The notes beneath the pieces were generated by a model. The model was not told the DNA's origin, did no database searches, and was given only the letters and a program-made list of their open reading frames with translations. From assembly GCA_932521035.1 (NCBI GenBank), contig OW051494.1:2590001-2654000 (forward strand): DNA of 64,000 bases, written 5' to 3'. A program made the position numbers and the translations under genes. This DNA comes from Oscheius dolichura (Eukaryota; Nematoda; Chromadorea; Rhabditida; Rhabditidae). Position 1 is the stretch's first letter. Every line of letters starts with the position of its first letter. This document shows, in pieces, positions 22,756 to 30,581 of the stretch.

Positions 22756-24578
22756 ATGGCAGCCCTCCCGATTCCTTTCCAAGTTTTCTTTCTCTAAAAA
22801 TGGGAAAAGAATCGTCTTCAGGACGTACTCCCTCAGGAGTTGGTCTGTCCCTTCTGTGATCAGGCCCTCCGCGCCCCGGTCAAGACATCCTGTGGCCATG
22901 ATTTCTGTTCCGAGTGTATCCAGCCTCAAATGACGTGTTCCGCCTGCAACCAAACAGTTGAATCGGTCACAAAAAATATAGAAAAACATAGAATGGTAGA
23001 AGAATTTAATTATTACCTGGAGAGAGATAAGTACAGGTACAAGCGCTGCCGGTCTACTGTACTTTCCGAGACGGTGGTTGTGGGTGGAGTGGCATCTTGA
23101 AGCAGCTCCAAGCCCACGGGGCCGGTTGTGAATATCGAAGGGAGAGCTGTCCCAGTTGCGGGAGTACTGTACCTGGTGGGGATTATGAAAACCATCTGGC
23201 CAAATGTCAGGTACTCTATATTCCCTTCAGAAAAGTTTATATATTTTTACTTATTAGTGATATTTATATGCATTATTATTTATTATTATGCAAAATTAAA
23301 TTCCTAGGAGATTTTTAGGTTATCACCTGCGAATATTGCAATTCCCTTGTCAAGATGTCCTCTTTCGAACGGCATTTACAAGTATTTTAATTAATTTCTA
23401 TATTAGAAACAATTTGCAAAAAGAAATGCCCAAAAGTACTGATCAGTTGCCCGTTTCAATGCGGCCTCATTGACCGAACTCGTGAAGAAATCGATCGTCA
23501 TCGATTCGAATGCTCAAACGCTGGAAATATCTGTCCTTTCGGCGAATTGGGCTGTAATTTTATTGGTTTGTTGTTTTATAGCAATAGAAAAGAGAAAATA
23601 AATTAAAGGGAATAAAGAATCAGCACAGCAACACTTGTCGGCGGAGCCGATGAAGCACCTGGTGATAATGTGCGACGAGACGACGGCCATCAAGCGGTAC
23701 TTCGACCTAGCCACCAGGGATTTGGACCGCGTGGCGCAGCAACACGAGGAAATGTGCAGGAGGACTCGGATTTGTGAGAAACTCTACGGGCCACAGCTGA
23801 TCTGGAAGATTGACGACGTTCTAACCAAGACGAACGAAGCCAAGGTGGGCGGCGGCCGAGTGTTTCCCAACACCCGTACAGTCTCGGCAGCGGGCTGATC
23901 TCCTTTCAAAATTTGTCTCTTCCTTGTATATTCTCTCCAGCCGAGGGGGTACGGGTGCGGGAGGATCAAACAAGGATTCAGAGTGGCGCGCGGCCGATCG
24001 TCTTCTCGCCGGCCTTCGTCTCCGGCCGCCATGGATACAAACTAATAGCCAGTGCGAATCTCTTCGGAGACGGGCCAAGTACTCTCCTCGGCCGCTACCG
24101 TACCACCTTTATTTAGGTCGTGGAGAGTACATGTCTGTCTATGTGGCCCTTATCCGCGGTGAATACGATTCTGTACTGGAGTGGCCATTCAAGATGACCA
24201 TTCGCTTCACCCTCCTCGACCAGGTTCTCCTCTAAAAACACGTAAAAAAATGAGAAATATTTAAGAATCCCGTTGTCAAGGAGAGGATCAATGTGACATT
24301 TGCCGTGGATAGTCGCCGCCTGGCCGAGCGGGCCACCCACTTCCTTGGCCAGCCCATCGGCGGCCGCAATCAGGCATTCGGCGCCCAGCGTTTTTGCAGC
24401 CTCGAGCGTCTTCAGGAGTATATAAAGGCAGGGAGGAGAGCAGAGATGCCAAATAGCCATTCAGGATGACACCCTGTTCCTTCAAATAGAACTGGAGGAA
24501 TCAACCAAGGCCCTGCCGATGTGCCCCAGCTTCCGACAAGCCATTATGTTCGACGAGATGATGAAGGACAACCTCTGA
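22756..24578 (+). CDS. TRAF-like adaptor: RING, zinc fingers, MATH domain
   Basis: Signalling adaptor and probable ubiquitin ligase of the TRAF family. ATG at 22756 gives MAALPIPFQ, a 39-nt intron, then DVLPQELVCPFCDQAL: a RING finger (CPFC, CGHDFCSEC, CSAC). TRAF-type zinc fingers follow (CGWSGILKQLQAHGAGCEYR, CPSCGSTVPGGDYENHLAKC, CPFQCGLIDRTREEIDRH). A short coiled coil (LDRVAQQHEEMCRRTRI) leads to the TRAF/MATH domain: LIWKIDD, FVSGRHGYKL, RGEYMSVYVALIRGEYDSVL, WPFKMTIRFTLLDQN and the end FRQAIMFDEMMKDNL. One exon junction near 23,040-23,075, between the RING and the first zinc finger, could not be resolved in phase and may hide a shift or unusual splice site. The intron near 24,240 contains no gene. 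It starts 146 bp after TTC27. Confidence 0.85.
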
Positions 24579-24855
24579 TGGGAGGATGGGGAGGGATGAT
24601 ATTTTTTGGATTTGGGCGGTGTAAATAGAGATAAATAGAGAGACAATGATGTATTGTATTCAATCAGAGATTAGCAGACGAGAAGGCCGGAGGGGATAGG
24701 ACACAACAGGCTACTCCCCTTCGAATAGGTCGGGTAATGGTAACTATCGGCGGCGCGGTATTCAGGCCAAGAGGTCGGCCAATGTAAGAGTGGCCACGAT
24801 GTTAAGAATTAGTTCCGTCAGCTACAGCACAGTCTACAAGGTAAGGGACGGCGAT
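24579..24855. other. TRAF 3' flank to edge of duplicated unit
   Basis: No gene supported. Similarity to the second copy begins at about 24,856 (GATGTCCGGAC). Confidence 0.4.
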
Positions 24856-25066
24856 GTCCGGACAGCTCCACCAGCAGAGAAGTGGGCCACCATCATTGGC
24901 TACAATCTTCAAACCAGGAGTTTCAATTCTTCTTACGAGCTTGAAAATTTAGTTGAATCGCTTTAGGAATACGATTACTGCCAAAAAAGGTCAATATAAT
25001 AGCCGATGTTGTTAGCCTCCCAGATCGAGGGGCAACTGAACCAGTGGGTCATGGACTTCGGCCGCC

Positions 25067-25096
25067 GCTGAAAGGTCTCGCACCTTTTATGGTATC
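25067..25096. repeat. single ~31-bp unit, tandem in the other copy
   Basis: One unit around GCTGAAAGGTCTCGCACC. The equivalent place in copy 2 (51,815-51,906) has three diverged tandem units. Confidence 0.7.
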
Positions 25097-25208
25097 ATTT
25101 TGTGTTCTTTTTCATTTTACTTGTGTATAAGAAGTTTTTAATGCTTGTTCTGATCTGACAGTACAAATAGTTCGATTTTTATTGTTTTCATAACATGATG
25201 GCATATTA

Positions 25209-25595
25209 CTAGTTAGCATTATCTGGTAGGGAATTGTCTTCGTCTTCTTCAAGGATTGTGGGAAGAAATGGTTCCTCCATTACTTCTTCGTCCATTTCTT
25301 CTTCTTCGTCCATTTCTTCTTCATCATCCGTGTCTTCTTCAAGAAAGGCTGACGGAGATGGTTCGGATGGCGGGATGCCCAGGAGATTACGAAGAATTAG
25401 GAGCTGTGTTACTGGGGGTAAACAATCCAATAACTCGGGCTGTTTACGAAGTTTGTTGAGCGCCTCCCAGCGACTCCTTTCCAGATCAAGTAAATTGTTT
25501 TCATCTTCTTCAAATCGAGCGACGGTTATTGGATTTTTCTTCAAAACTGTGCGCAGAAGGTTTCCTCTTTTTTTAAGCAAAAATGGTGTCGGCAT
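25209..25595 (-). CDS. orphan A of duplicated unit, acidic tail (intact copy)
   Basis: 128 residues, single exon, not recognised. Basic N-terminus (MPTPFLLKKRGNLLRTVLKK), helical middle (LLDLERSRWEALNKLRKQ, VTQLLILRNLLGIPPSEP) and a strongly acidic tail made of short Asp/Glu/Met repeats ending NSLPDNAN. The tail is encoded by variable 15-18-nt repeats. It reads divergently from the Ulp1 remnant across a palindromic upstream region. The second copy is at 51,300-51,700 and carries a two-base expansion in its A-run after codon 7. Confidence 0.65.
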   Translation of the reverse strand: MPTPFLLKKRGNLLRTVLKKNPITVARFEEDENNLLDLERSRWEALNKLRKQPELLDCLPPVTQLLILRNLLGIPPSEPSPSAFLEEDTDDEEEMDEEEEMDEEVMEEPFLPTILEEDEDNSLPDNAN

Positions 25596-25799
25596 GACGA
25601 TCCTGCGGCTTGGACCAATGAAAGGACGCTCTGGTAGCGGAAAATAAGAATAAGAAGCGAAGTCAATTGATAATTTTCAGCTTTCCTCCCTAAAAGCTGA
25701 AAATTATCGCGTTGATCGCGATTTCAAAAGCTAAAAATTCTCGCGTCGTGTCTGGTGTCTACTAGATCAGTATTGTTTGCTGGCTCTGTGGTTACCAAT
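25596..25799. promoter_or_regulatory. palindromic divergent upstream region
   Basis: A perfect 16-bp inverted repeat with 8-nt spacer occupies 25669-25684 and 25693-25708 (arm GATAATTTTCAGCTTT). It is followed by two similar words, AAAATTATCGCG and AAAATTCTCGCG. The same layout is kept in copy 2 (51,160-51,250) with one arm mismatch. The position between divergent genes suggests a transcriptional control site; this is inferred. Confidence 0.55.
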
Positions 25800-26687
25800 G
25801 GCTTCTCTACCCATCATCTTCAACTCGACCCTTCCAGTGTACGTTGTTGACCTATTGAACAATTAAATTTCCTGCTGTTTTCAGAATAGTTTTTAGAACA
25901 TTTGCCGTGTTGTGGAGGAAAAAGAAATGGTGAGCGATACGTATTTTGATCAGCTATCCGTACGATTGCCGGTGAGTTAACCATTAGGTTTATGTAAGTA
26001 ATTCCCTATTCAGAACGTTCAAGCCGTCCCTGTTATATATCTTGGCTTTAACATTAATACTGACGTGCCTATGAGGAGGGCCGCCGTCGACAATGCGTGG
26101 GATGTGGAAGAGGATAAGAAAATTTTTCTGGTTCCGATTCACTTCGTTGCCCATTGAGCCGGAATAAGAGTAAATGTGAGTTGACTTGCTTTTCCAATCA
26201 TTTAACAATTATGGCTTAGGTAAAAACCGGTACTGTTGAGTACGTGGACAGCATTGATTACAGTTACCGGCAGCGGTTTGTAAAGGATCACATTCTTCCC
26301 ATTCTAGAGAAGAAATTGGCAAAGTCGCTTACCTTCAACACGATTGCTACCTGCCAACAAGAGCGCGCTTCGAACAGTTGTGGAATTTTCCTGATGCTCA
26401 ACATGTCCAGTCTCTTCACGTAGGCTTATACAATTTGACTTATTCAACTTGAATCTTTTTTTAGGGATATCAATCCTTTGAGGCCGCTGGATGACCCGTC
26501 CTCTAGGTGTACGGTAGCCAAGCAACTCATCTTTGGCATCTACAGTGGCGCGATGAACAAGAAACGGCCAAATCAACAGCCTAAGCAAGATCAGCTTGTT
26601 CCTTGGAACGAAGACAGCCGATTGGAGGACATCTTGGTGCCGGAAGTTGTAGTGGATTCGGACGATATCATCTCCGAAGACTATTAG
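25800..26687 (+). pseudogene. Ulp1/SENP-like C48 cysteine protease, broken
   Basis: SUMO-protease fold by motif. The catalytic layout is visible: His in FLVPIHFVAH, Asp in TVEYVDSID, and Cys in QERASNSCGIFLML with the Gln upstream (TCQQ). Short introns separate these pieces. The codon directly after the catalytic His, nearly always Trp in this family, is TGA at 26155-26157, followed in frame by AGIRVN and a good donor, so a nonsense change of TGG is likely. The C-terminal tail ends SDDIISEDY. The 5' exon is uncertain (MASLPIIFNS region at about 25,799 or ATG at 25,929). The matching region in copy 2 is missing. Confidence 0.7.
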
Positions 26688-26689
26688 AC

Positions 26690-26873
26690 GACGCGTAATT
26701 CCAGTTGTTTCTCTGTGGCATTTTTATTAGTTCCTAATAAGATTATAAGCCTACATTACAGTTTATGCTTCGTTCACCTTATCGGGGCGTTTAACAATCG
26801 CCTAAGCCTTATCTTTAGTTCCTTGTACTTTGTATTATTAGGCTTATTATTGTTTATTGCTTCAACTATATAT
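26690..26873. other. spacer, Ulp1 remnant to coiled-coil gene
   Basis: AT-rich spacer with no gene; not present in copy 2. Confidence 0.4.
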
Positions 26874-28020
26874 AGATTTCAGAACGCTCGTTAACGATGG
26901 TGTCCTATATGAGATGCTGGAGGAAATCAGCGGTCACGAATCCCATATTTGGACTCTGTTGGAAGAGGTGCAGAAAGAAGAGAACAAAAGATTGACGGAG
27001 TTGACCAAGGAACGAGGTGGGTGCCGAGAGACAGAGACTGACAGAACATATTATTATTTTAGAAGCCCTCCAGTTGTACCAGAGCGAGCTGAAAGAGGAG
27101 ATCCACTACCAACGAGTAATGAGTTCTATTAGGACGGATCTTGGTATGGCCGAGCAAAAATGGATGGCGAAGAAGGAAGTAAAACCGGAAAATCGCCGTC
27201 ACTCTGGTGAGCACCGACTTTGCCTAAGACAATTATAATTAGATCTTTCAGAGAACTGGTTCGTACAGCATCTGGATATGATGGTGTGCGACGGTCAGCG
27301 AGAGTAAGCAGATGGAGAGAGAATGCAAGCAAAAAACAATCTGCTCTTCGCTATGGATCCAGGAGAGAAGTGTTCCCACGCAGGACCATAGCAGCAACAG
27401 CAGAGCAGAAGAGAAACAGTGAGTTTAAACTTAGGCTTAGGCTTTGGAACACGAAAATAATATACACCTTGTTCTGTTCCAGAGCCCAGTGCAGAGATGG
27501 CCGAGTATCTTGCTCTAGCTAGTGCTTTCTGGGACGAGGAAATAGCTAAGGCATCTATTGACCCCCGCAATGGCAAGGACATTAAGATGAATGGAGAGCG
27601 TGAAGACCAGGAGCAGCAGGAGAGGATGAAACAGCTACAGTGCCTTTCGGAGTGGAAGACCCGCCGTTTGGACGAGCTCATTGCCAAGGGTACGTTATCA
27701 TGTCTCTAACTCTAACGGGGCCTACTGTTTTAGCAGAAGGCCAATGGAATGGCACAATTATTCCTACCCTCCGCAGAGAAGCAGTCCAATTCTGCATAGA
27801 CGAACGGTTGACGCTCCTATCGAACACGCGCATTCGAAACCTCTTCCTCTCCACGAAACAACTTCACGCCAGAAAGCAGAAGAATCGGGCAGACCTGGAA
27901 ATGAAAATAAAGAAGAACGCCGAGCAAAGCTCATTGAAAATGCAATCTGTTGTAAAAGACTTGAAAATTTCACTCGGCCTCGACTATACTCCCGCATTGT
28001 TCATTAATAATGTTATGTGA
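26874..28020 (+). pseudogene. orphan C of duplicated unit, coiled-coil (broken copy)
   Basis: Same gene as the intact-looking copy at 49,724-50,896. Exons read TLVNDGVLYEMLEEISGHES, then EALQLYQSELKEEIHYQR, then HSENWFVQHLDMMVCDGQRE, where an in-frame TAA replaces the AAA codon of the other copy. A following A-run is one base shorter, shifting the frame. Later exons remain open (AEYLALASAFWDEEIAKA, LRREAVQFCIDERLTLL, ending TPALFINNVM). The start codon region of the other copy (MYDQHISIY) is also absent here. So this copy is very likely non-functional. Confidence 0.7.
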
Positions 28021-28280
28021 TTACATGTGTTGGCGTATGTGAATTGGCGCTTTCTGTCTCCCTTTCTGTATAAACTTGTTGCTCCTTATTATTACCGTGT
28101 TTTTGCCGCCCATTTTTAGGCTCTTCCGCAGTGAATTAGGGACGGGTGCTGGGCTGGACGAACAACTGGGCTGGCTGCATCACTGGGAAGGGATTTGAAT
28201 CTTATCAGAGTTAGTTTTCAGGGATCGGAACGCGGCGGCGCTCGGCTACGACTCGCGCCGGTCTGCGAGGCCCTCCGGCC

Positions 28281-28864
28281 TAACAAGGGAACCTTTTTAG
28301 TTTATTGTGGCTTTCCACAACGAGACCTAGACCATTTTGTAGCCCATCCAAAATTACCCTATAAACCGTTTTCCCGAAATGGCTCGGGTTACGGTGTGGC
28401 ACGCCATTTCATTCAACATGTAAAATCGACCAAATTGGATAACTGACTTGTAAGCAATGGATTGCAGCTATGAAAATGTTACTAGGTGGCCGGGTGGCTA
28501 GTGCACTCGCTTACAATTCTTTTGTTTTTTTCTTTTCCAAGTTCGAGTCCTTCATGGATCAACATCATTTTTGCTGTTTTTTACGTGGTCGCTTCCGATT
28601 CCAGTTAGTTAATTTCAAAGTTTGCTTCTATGTTATTTTTACAAATCAGAGCAGCGAGGAGACAGTAATGGGGAATATGAATTTTTGCAATATGTGATGT
28701 CCTCTTGGTCGATTTTACATGTTGAATGAAATGGCGTGCCACACCGTAACCCGAGCCATTTCGGGAAAACGGAAAACGGTTTATAGGGTAATTTTGGATG
28801 GGCTACAAAATGGTCTAGGTCTCGTTGCGGAAAGCCACAATAAACTAAAAAGGTTCCCTTGTAA
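28281..28864. mobile_element. MITE-like element, ~150-bp inverted ends, TAA target duplication
   Basis: The element spans 28284-28861 (578 bp), starting CAAGGGAACC and ending GGTTCCCTTG, flanked on both sides by TAA (28281-28283, 28862-28864). Terminal inverted repeats of about 150 bp (28,284-28,435 and 28,710-28,861) differ only by a substitution and a small duplication of CGTTTTC. The equivalent place in copy 2 reads GGCCTAAGCGAAACG with a single TAA, i.e. the empty site. A 3-bp TAA duplication with long inverted ends fits PIF/Harbinger-type (Tourist-like) non-autonomous elements. The roughly 275-bp centre has no coding capacity but includes tRNA-like words (GGTGGCTAGTGCACTC and AGTTCGAGTCC). 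Confidence 0.85.
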
Positions 28865-29131
28865 GTGAAACGCTAGACTCTCCTCTATAAAAAGTGTGCT
28901 CCGCAATAATTTGGCTTTGGAAAAACGAACCATTCCAAAGAACATATGTGTTAACCCGTGGTGGTATGCGCACGCCGGCGCTCGGCTACGCGTCACGCCG
29001 GATAGCGAGGCCCTTCGGGCCACGACGAGGGGAGCCCTCGGCTTCGCCTTGCACCGGCCACGGGCACGGAAGGCTCCAGAGTAACGTCCACTGAAAAGAC
29101 TTACAGAACCGAAACTCGCCGGATTCTTAGC
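28865..29131. repeat. GC-rich hairpin-prone tail of duplicated unit
   Basis: Contains many short self-complementary words (CGGCGCTCGGCTACG, GGCCCTTCGGGCC, CGGCTTCGCC). Copy 2 has the same ends but lacks about 115 central bases. Confidence 0.6.
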
Positions 29132-29483
29132 ATTGCGAAATACTGTTACATAATCTGAAAAAAAATTCGGTCCTTGCCCGTGGCTTGGGGCGCGAAACGC
29201 TGGCGCCCCGTGCGACGCGGTAGCGGAGCCGCTGGCGAAACCAGGGGCGCTCCAGGGGACGCTCACCTAACGGCTCGCGCTCCCTTTTGCGCTGGGCCTC
29301 AATGTGGATACCGCATTTTATACTTCCAATTGTATAGTTGTTCTTGTGATAAGTGAAAATGTAACTTCAAGATTCAAAATAATTAAAACATATTGCGAAA
29401 TACTGTTACATAATCTTAAAAAAAATTTCGGTCCTGCCCGGAGCTTGGGGCGCCAGCGCTGGCGAAACCAGGGGCGCTCCAGG
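29132..29483. repeat. pair of direct repeats beside the THDPNYQTLAG gene
   Basis: A sequence beginning ATTGCGAAATACTGTTACAT and ending GGGGCGCTCCAGG occurs at 29132-29256 and again at 29392-29483; the second lacks about 30 internal bases. They flank about 135 bp. The second abuts the open frame of the next gene, whose first exon is not evident, so the repeat may have inserted at its 5' end. Confidence 0.75.
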
Positions 29484-29488
29484 TCTAA

Positions 29489-30220
29489 TCGAAAAAAGGA
29501 AAGAAGAAGTCCTCTGCCCATGGGAAATCATCTGCTGGATCGAAGAAGGGAGGCGCCGCCGGTGCTGCAACTTCTTCTGGAGCCGGCGGACCAATGCCGC
29601 CTGCCCAGGCCGGAATGGCCGGCACCCATGATCCGAACTACCAGACGTTGGCCGGAGTCGGTGGAGAATGCTTCGGAGCCGATAAAGCCGGAGGAGGAGG
29701 AGGCGCCGCTGCGGGCGGTGGGCCCAAGGCCCCGGCTGCCGGTGGAATGGCCGGAACTCACGACCACAATTACCAGACCCTCGCCGGTGTTGGAGGAGAC
29801 TGCTTCGGAGCCGACAAGAAAGGTGCTGGAGGGGGAGGAGGCGGCGCTGGACCGAAGCCGGGAGCAGGAGGCACAGCCGGAACCCACGATCCCAATTACC
29901 AGACACTCGCTGGAATCGGCGGAAACGAATGCTTCGGCGCCGACAAGAAGGGAAAGGCCGGCGGAGCCCCTGGCGGCGGCCCCAAACCCAATGCCAATCC
30001 GAATGCCAAGGCCGGCACCCATGACCCGAACTACCAGACGCTGGCTGGAATCGGCGGAAACGAATGCTTCGGCGCCGACAAGAAGGCCAAAGGAGGAGGC
30101 GGCCCGCCCCGGCCCAACGCCAACCCGAACGCCAAGGCCGGAACCCACGATCCCAACTACCAGACCCTGGCCGGCATCGGTGGAAATGAGTGCTTCGGAG
30201 CGGACAAGAAGAACCGGTAG
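29489..30220 (+). CDS. five-repeat THDPNYQTLAG/CFGADKK protein, 5' end unresolved
   Basis: The frame opens at 29489 right after the direct repeat. It reads a Lys/Ser-rich start (KKGKKKSSAHGKSSAGSKK), a Gly/Ala/Pro stretch, then five copies of a 23-25-residue unit THDPNYQTLAGIGGNECFG plus ADKK, separated by Gly/Pro/Ala/Asn linkers, ending ADKKNR. The first in-frame ATG is 29594, just before repeat 1, but the Lys-rich part upstream looks coding, so a short first exon (or lost start) is likely. Small nematode proteins with the DPNYQTLAG word exist to my recollection; their function is unknown to me. The one Cys per repeat is strictly spaced. AATAAA follows ten bases after the stop. The longer frame on the same strand in another phase is a shadow. 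Confidence 0.7.
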   Translation, partial: SKKGKKKSSAHGKSSAGSKKGGAAGAATSSGAGGPMPPAQAGMAGTHDPNYQTLAGVGGECFGADKAGGGGGAAAGGGPKAPAAGGMAGTHDHNYQTLAGVGGDCFGADKKGAGGGGGGAGPKPGAGGTAGTHDPNYQTLAGIGGNECFGADKKGKAGGAPGGGPKPNANPNAKAGTHDPNYQTLAGIGGNECFGADKKAKGGGGPPRPNANPNAKAGTHDPNYQTLAGIGGNECFGADKKNR

Positions 30221-30581
30221 ATTAAGCAACGAATAAAAGTGCTTATGGGACTATGTAATATGTTCATCCTGATATTAGTTGTGTCCTTGGGTGTTCTCGT
30301 TTATTGAAGACGGGTCTGTCGATCTGCCATTGAAGAACACGGCTTCGAGAATTTTCTCAAAGAGGCCAAGGTCAGATGCAATATTTTATGGGATACGGTA
30401 TCAGTAGACGAACCACAGATCTGACAAGGCACAGCTGAGTGAAGGAGGTAGATAGATGAGAAGAACAGAAGAGAAGAGAACCAGCAAAAGAGCGGGGAAG
30501 GCAGTGGAGGAGGACGACGGCTGTAACCTGTCGTGGTTCGTCTGTTGGGCAGAGTTGGACACACTTCTGAACAGGCAACAT
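30221..30581. other. convergent 3' intergenic
   Basis: Between two convergent genes. No gene; the minus-strand frame at 30,301-30,580 is the read-through of the LRR gene past its stop. Confidence 0.45.

Larger units (their letters stand above)
24856..29131. repeat. duplicated unit, copy 1 (with MITE insertion)
   Basis: This segment recurs inverted at about 49,309-52,120. Shared stretches are highly similar: the 24,856-25,180 flank, the acidic-tail gene, its palindromic upstream region, the coiled-coil gene, and the GC-rich tail ending in GCCGGATTCTTAG. Copy 1 is longer because it has an Ulp1 protease segment of about 1 kb (copy 2 has about 190 unrelated bases there), a 578-bp inverted-repeat insertion at 28,284-28,861 and a further block of about 115 bp near 28,920-29,035. 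I see no terminal inverted repeats or target duplication around the whole unit, so it may be a segmental duplication rather than a transposon. Confidence 0.9.

Noticed and set aside
27430..27445. TTAGGCTTAGGC, the nematode telomere unit twice, in an intron of orphan C
   Set aside because: Only two units, in both copies and inside an intron; chance is sufficient.
24856..29131. Duplicated unit as a Helitron
   Set aside because: Edges are GATGTCCGG and TTCTTAG, not TC...CTRR, and no Rep/helicase is seen.
29132..29483. Direct repeats as LTRs of a tiny retrotransposon
   Set aside because: Only about 135 bp between them, no coding sequence, primer-binding site or TG...CA ends.
29304..30236. 310-codon plus-strand frame over the THDPNYQTLAG repeats
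   Set aside because: A different phase of the same repeat; Arg/Pro-rich by-product of the repeated codons.
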